Of a DNA stretch of 64,000 bases, positions 33,801 to 44,330 are shown piece by piece (the first letter of the stretch is position 1; every line of letters begins with the position of its first letter). The notes below the pieces were generated by a model. The model saw only the letters and a program-made list of their open reading frames with translations, ran no database searches and was not told the origin of the DNA. The DNA is from Shinisaurus crocodilurus. Lineage: Eukaryota; Chordata; Lepidosauria; Squamata; Shinisauridae. The stretch covers positions 8,365,042-8,429,041 of the forward strand of contig CM037885.1 in NCBI GenBank assembly GCA_021292165.1. The letters run 5' to 3'. The position numbers and the translations under genes are program-made.

Positions 33801-36133
33801 TTGGCTTAACTACTTAGTTCCCATGACAGAGAATAGCCTGTAAATTGCCTAACAAAGGGATGTATCAGGCCAGACCTGTCTAGCAGGCTTCAGCCTCCCG
33901 AACGAACAACAATGGCAACACACACACGCACGCACGCATGCACGCATGCACACGTGTGTGTGCTCAACAGATATTCCTGGTGAAATGTCACTGTTTGTTC
34001 TAACATGACATCTGCTTTCCAGGCGATAAGGAACCCATTTATGACGAGATGGATTTGCCGGTGGAATTGCCCAAGACAGAAGGGAAGGAACCGCTCCCCA
34101 TGTCTGGACCACTTCCTGTGAGTGCATGCACCAACCGGCCAAGCGCTCTTGACTCAACCTCTCTTTAGTTTCCCTGCCCGAAAATGAGGTGTGATGGGAA
34201 ACTTAGTGGATTAGGTGGCAGGAAGAGAAGACGTGACTTGGGTTCCCCAGTCAGTGGACTCTGTGTTGCACCACCCTTAGTGCTGGGCTGGACAATCAGC
34301 ACTCCTCAAGTTTGGTTTGCATTTGAGGGATCATGGGTGTGCAGTAGGTACTTGGCTTCAATGTATATGAGCCGTCATGTACTTGGCCCTGCCTACCCCG
34401 CGGGTATTTTTCATCTGGATCTCGGGGTTCTAGTAAAAAAAAAACACCAAAGTAGATCTCACAAGCCTGGAGTCTGCCAATGCCTGCTCTAGGGCATATC
34501 CCAGAATCCTCCGCAATGCATTGTGGGTACACATGGCAAATGTTTAGGGCTTGCTTGGAAAACAAGTCTACATAAAAAGGTTTCCCTCCCTGCAAAGAGC
34601 AGCTGTGGGCCATCACCTGTTAACATCTCCCCTCAAAGGGACCACACTTCTGCAAAAGAAGGATCGAAATGAACCTCTGCTGCCTTCTATGTTTATCTGA
34701 CCTTTTCTTCCATTACTCACTTTATGTGTCTGTCTGTGTGTCTCTTCACAGCCTCTGCCGGGGACCTGCCCGAGGCTGGACTCAAACTACATGGTACGTT
34801 CTTACTCTGGTGGTGGTCCTAACTAGCCATTTCATTTCATTTCAAACATACGAATTGCAATCTCAGTTCTCTGAGCACCTGTCCTTATGCAGCCCAAATG
34901 GCACCACCCGTGCACGAGAGGGAAGTATCAAGCAAGCTTAGGGGGAATTCCTAGCTTTGAAGAAGTATTAAAAAAAACTCTTCAGGGGGGAAAATGCTCA
35001 GTGGGAATACTGAGAAAACTCAGCAGGAATACTGAGAATACTCAGTGGGAATAATGACTCCCTGAGAATACTCAGTGGACTGGCTGGCTAGAACCCTGAT
35101 TTGAACAGGAGCACTCCATATGACAGCATTTTATTGTAGGTCTCACTTCACTTGTAGTGTTCATTATGAAGAGTGCAAATGAAAACTAGTTGCTGTGTAA
35201 TAGGTAAAAGAAGACAAAGGTCCTTGCACACAGGCTTACAGTTTAGTTTTTATATAAAAATCATTTATATCACTTTTTTTTTTTAGAGTATTCAAAGTGC
35301 CTCACAAACATTATCTCAGTCCTCTTTCCAACAGCCTTGTAAAGTAGGCCACTGTTATTTTTATTCCCACATTGTTGGTGAGGAGCTGAGGCTGAGAGGT
35401 AGCAACTTGCCTTATGTTTTATTTTAATCCAGCCTCTTCCAACCTTGTGCCCTCGAGATGTGTTGGACTGCAACTCCCATCATCCCCAGCCATCTTCTTT
35501 CCCAGGCCATGCCCCTCTCCTGATGGCAGACAAGAGCTTTCCCCTGCCGCACAGTGACAAAGGCTCCTTTTCTCACCGTGCAGCATGGAAAAGCTCTCAC
35601 CCCGTGTCTGCTGCTCATCAGAGATAAGCCTCCCTGTTTATCTGCCAGAGGCGGGGCCATGGCTTGGGAAAGAAGCTCGCAGGCTGGATCAGGGCCCCCG
35701 TGGCCCAGATATGGCCTGCAGGCCAGAGGTTCCCCATCCCTGCAATAGACCATAACATATCTTCCAGCTTCGTAGAAATGTGAAGCAAGTATCTCGATGT
35801 AACATTCCACAATGCAGGGGTTGCTGTTGAGAAGGCCCTGCTACTATGCCTACCTTTCCCAATTTCATTTCTCAGATGAGGGGGCTCTTAGTTGGGCCTC
35901 CCCACTGGATCTTCACTGATGGGCTGTGGAGGTCGTACTGGGATGCATCTCTCCTTCATCCTTAAGTGCTTCCATTCATCTCCCACCACTCAGTCTTCTT
36001 GTAACAGGATTCGTTTCCTGTTATTGTGTTGTTGTTGTTGTTGTTGTTATCATTATTATCATCATCATCATTATTATTATTTTAGGAGTTGCTGCGCAGG
36101 GCAGAATCAATTTACTCCGAGATCAAGAGGTGA
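29050..36133 (+). CDS. CEACAM-like ITAM receptor, complete spliced gene (7 exons)
   Basis: Joining 29050-29131, 30463-30834, 31987-32176, 32843-32895, 34023-34117, 34752-34793 and 36086-36133 gives 882 bases, exactly 293 codons plus TGA, with every junction at GT-AG and phases matching (1,1,2,1,0,0). The product is a type I membrane protein: signal peptide (about 40 residues, split over exons 1 and 2), one CEACAM-type IgV domain, a short Pro/Thr-rich stalk, one transmembrane helix and a cytoplasmic tail of about 80 residues. The tail has YDEM (a YxxM, PI3K-type site), a proline-rich stretch and, at the very C-terminus, YMEL-x7-YSEI, an ITAM. Family knowledge: CEACAM3, 4 and 20 carry ITAMs and CEACAM1 carries ITIMs, so this is inferred to be an activating or dual surface receptor. 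Orthology to one mammalian CEACAM cannot be decided here. Introns carry repeats (MITE, TG repeats, 5S SINE). The 5' and 3' UTRs are not resolved. Confidence 0.82.
29705..29965 (-). mobile_element. L2-type LINE fragment
   Basis: On the minus strand it codes the KLNPDKTEV motif region of the LINE reverse transcriptase and then, after a deletion, the GCCCAGAGTGGCCGG 3' end. Confidence 0.65.
29998..30262 (-). repeat. Dispersed repeat family H, inverted part copy in gene 2 intron 1
   Basis: Reverse of the 3' half of the family: AATCTTTCATTTGGAGCCCC and CAATCTTTCTGCCTAA. No MITE in the part present. Confidence 0.7.
30463..30834 (+). CDS. CEACAM-like gene 2, exon 2 (IgV N-domain)
   Basis: A 372-base exon in phase 1-1, acceptor CCCGGCAG and donor GCAG/GTGAGT. 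It encodes the end of the signal peptide and an IgV domain with GQNVTLSV (strand B), ISWFRG (strand C with core Trp), NGSLLISG (strand E) and SDIKPYTV (strand F, Asp and Tyr kept). Neither the canonical B-F cysteine pair nor any other cysteine is present in the domain, as in mammalian CEACAM N-domains. Four N-glycosylation sequons are visible (NVS, NVT, NAT, NGS). The exon is GC-rich with many CpG, unlike the flanking repeats. A TG repeat begins in the intron a few bases after the donor. Confidence 0.92.
30892..31003. mobile_element. Foldback MITE family D in gene 2 intron 2
   Basis: CAGCCTTTCCGGACC and GGGTTTCGGAAAGGCC ends with GGACTACAACTCCCATC and ACACATCTGGAGG inside. Related copies are at 48393-48492 and 45075-45200, and partial ones at 11170-11290 and 35432-35510. 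Confidence 0.6.
31567..31683. mobile_element. Foldback hAT MITE (family A), copy 6, within gene 2 intron 2
   Basis: CAGGGTTTCTCAACC...GGTTGAGAAACACTG, flanks GCCTAATG identical on both sides. One arm is partly deleted. Confidence 0.9.
31987..32176 (+). CDS. CEACAM-like gene 2, exon 3 (stalk and transmembrane helix)
   Basis: A 190-base exon with acceptor TTTACAG and donor GG/GTAATG. It encodes a stalk rich in Thr and Pro (SMTTDPPPATSTTQMPP), a short basic stretch (IKEKTRG), then a hydrophobic helix LGWIVAGVVVGVLLAAAL continuing to ALVY, and the stop-transfer residues RFVLQK. The helix has no charged residue, so coupling to an adaptor such as DAP12 through a membrane charge is not expected. 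The exon ends in phase 2. Confidence 0.9.
32843..32895 (+). CDS. CEACAM-like gene 2, exon 4 (53 bp, cytoplasmic, likely alternatively spliced)
   Basis: Exactly 53 bases between CTTTTCAG and G/GTGAGT, phase 2 in and phase 1 out. It encodes a basic segment (VAGKLDPRTKKPPASKH). Because 53 is not a multiple of three, skipping it joins exon 3 to exon 5 in another frame and reads Arg then TAA. Mammalian CEACAM1 also has a 53-base cytoplasmic exon whose skipping makes the short-tail isoform (established knowledge). That the two exons are homologous is inference from size, position and effect. Confidence 0.87.
33183..33533. mobile_element. Long palindromic foldback element (family P)
   Basis: The left arm TTCAGACAACACGATAA and right arm TTATCGTGTTGTCCGAA pair, as do inner segments around CTAACAAGCCATGGTTGG and CCAACCATGGTCTTGTTAG. 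About 350 bases fold on themselves. It lies in intron 4 of CEACAM-like gene 2. Confidence 0.75.
33572..33745 (-). mobile_element. 5S rRNA-derived SINE in gene 2 intron 4
   Basis: Full head and tail: GCTAAGCAGGGTCAGG, TTACTCGGATGGGAGACC, then the GAGTCCAACCCC-type tail read in reverse. It is on the opposite strand to the host gene. Confidence 0.8.
34023..34117 (+). CDS. CEACAM-like gene 2, exon 5 (cytoplasmic, YxxM and Pro-rich)
   Basis: A 95-base exon after TGCTTTCCAG, ending CCT/GTGAGT, phase 1 in and phase 0 out. It encodes GDKEPIYDEMDLPVELPK and then a segment ending MSGPLP. IYDEM is a YxxM motif in an acidic setting, typical of PI3K p85 SH2 binding and of tyrosine-kinase targets. The proline-rich end runs on into exon 6 (PLPPLPG), a possible SH3 ligand. 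Confidence 0.87.
34752..34793 (+). CDS. CEACAM-like gene 2, exon 6 (14 codons, first ITAM tyrosine)
   Basis: A 42-base in-frame exon between TCTTCACAG and ATG/GTACGT, coding PLPGTCPRLDSNYM. It supplies the first ITAM tyrosine and the Asp three residues before it. Being phase 0-0 it could be skipped without a frame change, which would delete the first half of the ITAM. Confidence 0.85.
36086..36133 (+). CDS. CEACAM-like gene 2, exon 7 (C-terminus, second ITAM half)
   Basis: After a long run of TTG and ATT repeats ending TATTTTAG the exon reads ELLRRAESIYSEIKR and TGA. With exon 6 it completes YMEL-x7-YSEI. The C-terminal SIYSEIKR strongly recalls the C-terminal ITIM of CEACAM1 (consensus S/I/V/LxYxxI/V/L). 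The acceptor lies only a few bases after the ATT microsatellite. No AATAAA is seen close downstream, so the 3' UTR length is open. Confidence 0.85.
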   Translation, partial: ELLRRAESIYSEIKR

Positions 36134-36895
36134 TCCTCCGGCTTGAAAGATGCTTCCTCTGCAACTCATCTGCCCTCCAGAGAAACGACCCATTCCAGTA
36201 TCTTGGGACGGGAGTATCAATCTCCTATATTTCTGTCCTGCCTTGTCCTGCTGAGGATCCAGGACCCTTTCTCTGCAAGACTATGAGTATAGCAAAGAAT
36301 TTTAATCCACCACTAAGTTCAAAAGGATTTTATCCTGATGGAACAGAGGAGCAGAAAGGAACTTGCTACAGGCAGGGCAGTTGGCTCTTGTCTCTCCCCC
36401 TAAAAGTGGACCGACATGATTGGCGAAAGAGGCCACTCTGCCATGTGATTCAGGGTTCCTGTCCTGGGGGAAGGGAGGGAGAAAGAGCCGGGTCCCTTGA
36501 AAATGATGCCTGTACATGATCGTTCTGGATCTCGGGGTTTTTCAGATAATCTACAGTACACAGAGGAAGGCTCTGCTCTCTGTGAGTAAATCTTCAGCCA
36601 CAGTCTGATTTGGTGCTCAGCCAATATTTTCCCCCCTGGAGGGCCGTTCTGAGAAGTGGGGAGGGGGTGGGTGGGCCTTGTGCTCCACCCCGTCCCCCTT
36701 CAAATGGCCTGCAAGTTCTGCCACATTCTTCACAGCCGTTTCACCTCTCTAGATGGGCAGCTGGGAGAGGCCCTGGCATTTCTCCAGGGGACAGGATCCC
36801 CCAACTGCTGACTCTTAGGGCTGGGCTGGATGGAATACTAAGCCACCACAGGGCTAAAAAAGGGTCTCTTCCCAACTGGTTTGCCTGCTGTTAAT

Positions 36896-37462
36896 GGAGC
36901 GGAGCGCACGTGATTTGGTATGGGTCGAGCGTGGATTGTCGCTGAGCTGTGGCTTGTTGCTGAAACGTGGGTTATCGACGTGTTGCTTGAACCCAGCCGA
37001 GATAGCAAACCATGAGAGCCAGTGGGGTGTAGTGGTTAGAGTGTTGGATCAGGACTTGGGAGATCCGGGTTCTAGTCCCCCGCTTGGCCATGAAGCTCAC
37101 TGGGTGACTTTGGGCCAGTCACTGACTCTCAGCCTAACCTACCTCACAGGGTTGTTGTGAGGATAAAATGGAAAGGAGGAGGATTATGTAAGCCGCCTTG
37201 GGTTCCTTGCAGGAAAAAAGGCAGGATATACGGTAAATATAATAAATAAATAAATAAATAAATAAACCCACAGTTCACAACCCAACAGCAACCCATGGGT
37301 TCTCTTTATGGGTTGTTCGTGCGGTTAGCAAGCCATGACTTGTTAGCGCAGCTGGGTTCAGACCACCCGCTAACAACAACCAACATTTCAGCAACAACCC
37401 ATACTCAACCCATACTCAACCCATGAATGGGGGTTATCGTGTTGTCTTAACCCAGTCAGTGA
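36896..37462. mobile_element. Family P foldback, second copy split by a tRNA SINE
   Basis: The text TGAAACGTGGGTTATCG before 37016 and TTATCGTGTTGTCTTAACCC at the end match 33183-33533. A complete tRNA-type SINE at 37017-37264 interrupts it, so the SINE is younger. Confidence 0.65.
37017..37264 (+). mobile_element. tRNA-derived SINE inside family P foldback
   Basis: AGCCAGTGGGGTGTAGTGG at the head, GGTTCTAGTCCCC B box and an AATAAATAAATAAA tail. Confidence 0.85.
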
Positions 37463-37705
37463 AAGCTCTATGCTAAAATAGGCTGGTATTTTTTTGTAAT
37501 TTTGGCCCACCCCGCTTGTGATGGCACGCAGCCAATCAGATTTGGCTAGGTGATGGCATTTCAAAGCCAATTCAGAGGGAGGGCAGGAAGCATGGCCCTC
37601 ATTCTGGGCTGACGAGAAAAATGGCACCATGGTAGTGACAGGGCAGAGAAGAAGGGTGAGCTGGGGGAGTGGAGGCTTTCCTGTCACACTTCTCTCCCTC
37701 CCCCC

Positions 37706-37775
37706 AGCTATGCTGGCTGGGGCCTGCTGGGAGTTGTAGGCCAAAAACATCTGGGGACCCAAGGTTGGAGAACAC
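37706..37775. mobile_element. Foldback hAT MITE (family A), half copy
   Basis: Only the right arm (GGAGTTGTAGG to GGAGAACACA) is present, so it cannot fold. Confidence 0.75.
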
Positions 37776-38036
37776 AGCTTTAGAGCCTGAAGAATGAATC
37801 CAGCCAGTTGTGGCCTCTACTGTTCCCTTCTGCACAACTCTTTAAAGGGTGCAGGAGTCCTCTCCTCTTTTGCATCTGGAAATCCTAATATGTCATGCAA
37901 GCACATGTGTATGCGTGTATTTGAATTTCATGTTTTAATTTGAATGAACCATCCAATTCTTTGATTCCAGGTTTCTCATTTTGTCTGCTACTCTCTAATG
38001 CACAGTGTACGGTGTACACAAATGACGCTGTATAGA

Positions 38037-38037
38037 A

Positions 38038-38089
<52 letters not shown>
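38037..38089 (+). repeat. (AAT)n microsatellite
   Basis: About 17 AAT units. A second one is at 53000-53045, and (TTG)n plus (ATT)n precede the last exon of gene 2 at 36028-36081. Confidence 0.95.
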
Positions 38090-40301
38090 TACATGTATAG
38101 ACACAGTCTCTGACACAAGGTGTGGCAATCTAATTGACAGCTGCCCAACGCACAACATTCAGCAGATGAAGATCCGGGGGGGGGGGGATCATGTGTTTTT
38201 TCTTGCTGGGGGGGAAAAAATCACCTGTTGGAATTTCTGCTTGTCATGGAGCTTAAAGGCAAAGGAGGACACACACCCCAAAATGGCCTCCCTAATGTGA
38301 ATTTGTGTAGTGTGTTATTAAAATGCAGTAGGATCCATAAGTGGATGCATCTGGGTAAAACTCAGCCCTGTCTCCTGATCATAATCCGGCCTTTAATGAA
38401 TCATCACCCATTTCCTCTATTTCTGATGCTCAGGTTGTGAGCGCCGATGCTTATGTAAAAACAGCAGCACCCACATGCAAAGAGGAGGCAGCAGCAGGCT
38501 TGGGGGGGGGGACCCCAAAGTTTGCAGAAATATAAAACATCTTTAGAAAAAGGCTCTTAAGTGGGGGAGGGGGAACCCCGAAAACAGCCCAGTGAGGGTG
38601 GAGTGTGTTCAGTTCCTATGGAATGCCACTGGTTGTGCTTTTGGGGGGGGGGAATAGAAAACCGGGTGCGAGGGAGAATGCCCGGAATTCTGAACCGGGA
38701 GCACGCCACACTGCAACATTCTGTTGCAGTTCCCACCTGCGTATACTAATAGCGTTCTCTGTTCTCTCTGAGTGTTGCTCTCCTTAGGTAGCCAAAATGG
38801 CATCATCTACGTAGAAGGGGGAAGAATCAGCTTCCCTAAGGTTTGCGTAAGTCCCAACATTTTAGGGGGGGGGGACCCTGAATGTGGTGGGAGGGGAGAC
38901 TCCCCCCCCAATAGCTCAATGAGTATTGAGTGTTCTCAGTGGCCGCAGAATGCTGAAGGGCTGTTGTTGGGGGCGGGGGGGTCAGAGAGAATGGAAAACC
39001 AGCAGGGAGGGAGCTGGCTGGCCTGGAAGCCTGGAATGGAATGGAGTACCATGTAAGAGAGCATGGCTGGCTGGAACACAGGACAGGACACACTCCGTAC
39101 TGCAAGGTTTTGTTGCGGGTCCCCTTTGTTAATTTTTATCCCCACTCGAACCTTTCCCCAGATTCAGCTTGCTTGCTTACACAACACTCCAGAGCCCTTC
39201 CTTCCTTCCTGTATTTGCTAACTGCTTAGCTAATGATCAAATCCCTCCCAGTAATTAAGAAAGTTCCAGAAACTCTCGGGCAAAAGAGACTCCACCCAGG
39301 TACTCTTCTGGGCCCGCTGCACCAATGGGAAGTCGTCCAAAGTGGGATGCACCGTCAGGTGGCATGCTCCAGTTTCCCAGTTCTCAGAGGTTTGGAATGT
39401 GGGGTTGCCACTCTTTAATTCTGCTCCTGTTTCTTGGCCTTTAAGAGCAGCAGCTGGGCAACATGCAGGAAAGATGGAGGTGAAGCTTTTCCTTGGGCAT
39501 GGAGATGCGGGCGGGCGGGGGGGAACTCTGCTTCACCTCTCACCAACTCAGTGTATGTGTGTAGGGCGTTCTTAAAGACAGCATCAGGGCCAGTAAAAAA
39601 AATAAAAATAAAAGATAGCTGGGGTAGGGCGAAGTCTATCAAGAAAGTGGGATAGTCTCCTCCGTTCTTGGCCTGAACTTACTTCGTAAAATGAAAGGTG
39701 CTGGGTGTTTTCCAGATTCTGCTCTACCTAAGCCAGGGATGGGGAAGAAGAGGGAAAGCAAAGCCCTGAGAGTCCTGGTTGACTTCTAACCTGAATGAGT
39801 CCTATGGCCGTAATAAAGATGGATTTGGCTTCAATAAAATAGCTTGCATTCCAAAATATTTGGGCAATAGTAAGTTCAATCTTCCCCTTCCCCAACCCAA
39901 CCCAACCCATACTTTCTCATGAAACTGTGCGCCGCCCCGCCCCCCTTAAATGACTTCTCACCTGTCCAGATTGGATGCCAATCTTAGGATGCCCAAATCA
40001 CATAAGATGCACTTAACTAAATTAACAAGCAGGTAAAAAGAGTGGAGTGAAAGAGAGAATAGGAAACAAGAAGCTGGGGTGTGTGTCTGTGGAGGGGGAG
40101 TTTTGGCAACACCATTTTCTTACAGGAGCATTTGTATGCAGCCCAATAGCAGCGTTCTCCGGGCGGCAACAATCGAACCATGAAAAGCAACGTAAGAATT
40201 TCGGCAGCAGCAAAGTAAAACAGTATAATCAGTTACCCGGCATCACTAAAATCTAAGATCTAAAAAAATTCAGCGGATGGCATGTGCACAGATCTGAAAA
40301 G

Positions 40302-40588
40302 CAGGGCCAGCCCTGCCATTAGGTAGAGTGAGGTGGCCAGCTCAGGCGGCAGGTTGCGAGGGCGGGGTGTGTGACAGTGGCGTGTTGGATGGCTGAGCTA
40401 CACATGGCCTGCCCTGTTGCCCCCTAAGCAAGCCTGCTGCCCTCGGGTGCGGTGGAGGATGCTGTCCCATCACCAGTGTGAAGAGATGTCCAGCTGCCAG
40501 TCCAGTTGGCTTCTATATGTGGAACTGGGGGCAGGTGGGTGCAGTTTGTCATTTGCTTCAGGCAGCAAAATGTCTTGGGCCAGCCCTG
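40302..40588. mobile_element. hAT-type MITE with CAGGGCCAGCCC ends
   Basis: Ends CAGGGCCAGCCCTG and GGGCCAGCCCTG are inverted repeats, flanked by CTGAAAAG and CTAAAAAG (7/8). Interior is GC-rich and non-coding. Confidence 0.65.
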
Positions 40589-40639
40589 CTAAAAAGCTTG
40601 GGATAAAAGGGCATTTACCTGGTGCCATGAAGAGTATAA

Positions 40640-40870
40640 GGAACTAGGAAGGCACCAGGTGAGCCTCTCTGGGGAGGGCGTTCCAGAACTGGGATGCCAC
40701 CACCGAAAAGGCCCTTTCCCCAGTAGCCACCTGTTGCACCTGACTTGGGAGGGGCACCTCTGAAAATGATCTCAGTGTCTGGGCAGGCAGGTACATGTGG
40801 GAATAAGCAATCCTTCAGGTAACCTGGTTCCAAGCGGTTCAGGGCTTCAAAGGTCAAAAACCCCAGGCAC
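40640..40870 (-). mobile_element. L2-type LINE ORF2 end
   Basis: The minus strand has GGGGAAAGGGCCTTTTCGG, GGCATCCCAGTTCTGG and AGAGAGGCTCACCTGGTGCC. Confidence 0.6.
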
Positions 40871-42477
40871 GGGAGGAGGATGGGCAAGGGAACTAGTGGG
40901 GACACAGAGCAGGAGGCAGAAGCCTGCATTCCCTCTGCCCCATTGCCGCTTGTCAAGGTATAGTCAGTCACTATCTCCGGGTTGGAAACTGGCAACCTTG
41001 TGCAGCTCCCACGATGCCCTTCCTTCTTCCTGATTACGACTTATTTTGACACCGTGTGCTGAAGCCAGGCATTCAGAAGCAGCCTTGAGACTGGGACCCA
41101 GGTAAGCCTAGCTTCAAATTAAAAGCTCTTCCCCATGGCCAGCCAAAATAAAAGCTGCAGGAAACATGTCTCCCCTGTCCCGCCCCACCCCCAATGTAGG
41201 CTTCTGTGGCATTTCCAAAAGCCTTGCAAAGAGTTCTTGTGACAACTTGTGGTCACTTGCTTCCTAACCAGCAAGAATTGGGAAAGAGATGCTTAGTATT
41301 AACTAGTCGGTGTCCCCCCCCCCGCGCACTTGACGCCTCCCCCCCCCCAGCAAGCTTGGAACATGATGGAATGGAACATGCTAGTTTCAACATGCTGGAA
41401 CTGCAATTAGAAATAACAAGAGTCAGAAAGCCGTTGGAGATTAGGGAAATACGGCTTCTTGCGAGAGGGTCCAGGTTGCAACTCAGAGATTCTCCTATGA
41501 TTTTAAATCCACTGCTGTATTGGAAACCAGGCAGAAACAAGGCTTCACCTGCCTGTTTTATCCTAGTCCAGTTTTAGATACACAGCCCCCCCGCCCGCGC
41601 TACTGGCTCTGTTGCACACTTAGGGCTTTTCTACACAAGGCTGTTAATCTGCTGCATCTACGTTCGCAGAATTGAGATCTGAGCACTACACGAAGAGCGT
41701 TTCCTTTCCTGCTTTTCCACTATATAACCTCTAGGTGGCACTGTGGCAGAGCAGAATAGTGCAGATATGCAAGAGGAAATTGTGCTTTCTTTTGCCATCA
41801 AAGATAATGCTCCATTTTCCCTGCTCTAAAAAGCCTCATGGAAAGTGCTGTTTTAATACAGAAATGAAACTGGAAGGTTACGTCGCCGTCTAAAGAACCC
41901 GTAAATGACTGTGAGTAGGGAATGATGAACGCGCAACAAATGCCTCATGTAGAAAAACTTAAGTCATACTCGGAGGAGACCAGTGGTGTGGCAGAGGCGA
42001 GGCTCACGCCGTCGAAGCACCAAGACTTTCTGATTAGCAGGGACGATTTTATTTATTTATTACATTTCCATACCGTCCCAATAACCGAAGCTGTCTGGGC
42101 GGTTAACAGCAATGACATCATCTGCCACCCCCCAGACTTCCCTGTTCCTTCTGAGCTTAGCTGCAATCATCACAGTAGCTGGGTGTGTGTGGTGGTGGTG
42201 GTGGTGGTGGTGGTGCAGGGATGGATTTTCCTAGCAATAATTAATATAGTTGTGAGCTATGCCCATGTAAAGCAAAGTATTTGGGGGGCGGTGGTGGAAT
42301 TGGCCTTGAATGGGCAATGAAGACCCACCAGCTTTACAGAAGACTAGAGAAAACATATATAATACACTCCAGGAGTTAGATCAACACAGCGTTTTTGGAA
42401 TCTCCTTAGGGGTATGGCTATGGGGACTGTCAGCTCCTGCATGGCAAAATTTACCCCTACACCTCTGGAGTAGACCT

Positions 42478-42560
42478 ATTTATTCATTTATTATATTTAT
42501 ACCCCGCTTTTTTTCCTTCAAGGAACCCAAGGCGACTTACACAATCCTCCTCCTCCTCCA
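42478..42560 (-). mobile_element. tRNA-derived SINE, 3' end only
   Basis: Only the tail and GCCTTGGGTTCCTT-like segment (with changes) remain, read on the minus strand. Confidence 0.6.
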
Positions 42561-43109
42561 TTTTATATTGAAATCAATGGGACTTAAGTTAGTCATGAAG
42601 ACCAGAAGGGCCAAGAACGGCAGTGCTTGCTTCATATGGGAACTGTCAATGACGAAAGTGAAACAAGGTTTGGTAGGTAAAGTGTTTAATTAATGCAGAA
42701 AAAAGTTTGGGGTTTGTTTTTGTTTTTTTTTTAAAAAAGGCATCATGATCAAGACAGGGCCAAACATATGAAAATTTTGTTCAAAGCTGGATAACACATA
42801 TTGGTTATTGGAAAAACAAGCCACACACTTCAAACAAGTGTGATTTGTAGCTTAATATTTGTACAGGTTGTACATTCTGCAATTTTAGAATATTTAATGT
42901 TTTCCCTATTAATAGAAACGAAATAAAGTTTATATATATATATATGTATAAAAAGACAGCAACCGATTTAGGATCTTTCTTGATCAGCTGCTTGGCACTC
43001 CGTGTAGAGATGTGGTGAAATTTTTCAGACTGTCCTGAGCCTTTTGACTTCCGTAGAAGCTGCAGAAAGATTTGGAGATTAAAATGCAATCTTATTAATG
43101 GTATTATTT

Positions 43110-43305
43110 AAGAACATAAGAAGAGCCCTGCTGGATCAGACCAAGGGTCCATCCAGTCCAGGCATTCTGTTCATACAGCAGCCAACCAACCAGCTGCCCA
43201 CAGGAAACTCACAAGCAGGACATGAGGGCAACAGCACCCTCCCGCCCATGTTCCCCAGCAACCGCCTGGAGTACATAGGCAACCTGCCTCTGATTTAGAG
43301 AGTGT
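43110..43305 (-). mobile_element. CR1-like LINE 3' fragment
   Basis: AGAACATAAGAAGAGCCC, GATCAGACCAAGGGTCC and CCCATGTTCCCCAGCAACC, the reversed 3' region of the family. Confidence 0.7.
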
Positions 43306-43700
43306 ATTATCCAGCTGTGTGGCACTTTATGGCCTAAGCAAGAAAAAGAAGAGAGAACTCTGCCCCAGACAGCTAATAAACTAGGACTTGAAAGTGGGGA
43401 GAGAACAGAAGGAGGGAAGCGGCAAGATTAGCAGGGAATGAAACGGTTTTGATTTTAGTATGCGGAACTAATGATCGGATCTAGCAGTTGTAATTAATTA
43501 ACAGTAGGAGGCACAGTTAGAGTTGCCAGCTCTTTTCCTGTCCCCAGCCGCCGCCACCCACCATGCGCCTATAAAAACAGCTTGATCTGCAGATAGTATT
43601 AGCAGGTAATAATACTTATGTTCTTGTCTTGAAAAGCATTTCCTGCTTATTTCTGTAGATCAAGATGTGTGTGTGTGTGTGTAAATGCATCCCAGTAATC

Positions 43701-43826
43701 CAGTGTTCTCCAACCTTGGGTCCCCAGATGTTTTTGGCTTACAACTCCCAGCATGCCCCAGCTGGCTGGGGCATGCTGGGAGTTGTAAGCCAAAAACATC
43801 TGGGGACCCAAGGTTGGAGAACACTG
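43701..43826. mobile_element. Foldback hAT MITE (family A), copy 7
   Basis: 126-base palindrome; flanks CAGTAATC and CACTAACC (6/8). A paired change GGCTTACAAC / GTTGTAAGCC appears in both arms. Confidence 0.85.
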
Positions 43827-44187
43827 CACTAACCACTAACCATCTTTCCCTTCAAATTCCACTATTGTTGAAAGCAATTCTGGATTGGAGACAAGACTCC
43901 CCCCCCTGGTGGCCATTTTAGGATCTGCCACTGGTTACAGGGCATTCATTATTCCCCACTGATTCAGCCTCTTCCGATACCACCACAGTGGACCCGACTG
44001 GTTCATTTCTAGAAAGAGAGATGCAACAGCTGAAGCCTGCTTGGAAGCCAGACCCAGAAACCTCTGCCCCATAATCACAGATGTATGGGAAGTGCTGTGG
44101 TTGTCCTAATCAGGGCTGCGAGTGGGACACTCTGCGCATGGTCAAGAGAATCGACTTTATTACTTTTTGGGGGGGGGGAGAGAGAGG

Positions 44188-44330
44188 ACCACGGCTCAGT
44201 TGTAGAGCTCATGTTTTGCATGCAGGAGGTCCCAGGTTCAAAGGGTCAGGTAGCGGGTGATGGAGAAGGCCCTTCCCATCACCTTCTCGGGTGATGGAGA
44301 AGGCCCGAGCCCCCCCCCCCCGGAGAGTTG
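44188..44330 (+). mobile_element. SINE with tRNA-Ala-like head
   Basis: GGCTCAGTTGTAGAGC and TTTTGCATGCAGGAGGTCCC resemble a tRNA-Ala gene with degenerate boxes. Related heads are at 63185-63300 (+) and 24605-24665 (-). It is not a functional tRNA: the acceptor stem does not close. Confidence 0.6.

Larger units (their letters stand above)
38090..43110. other. Gap between genes 2 and 3, no gene seen
   Basis: Contains family F copies (38430-39130), an L2 end and a hAT MITE (40302-40588), and otherwise sequence I cannot assign. A minus-strand block at 43062-42960 has a good acceptor (TTTCTGCAG) and a short frame, but its phase gives no clear receptor tail. Confidence 0.5.

Noticed and set aside
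42960..43062. Possible last cytoplasmic exon of gene 3 (minus strand, after TTTCTGCAG)
   Set aside because: Phase 1 gives only ten residues and a stop, with no signalling motif; no independent support.
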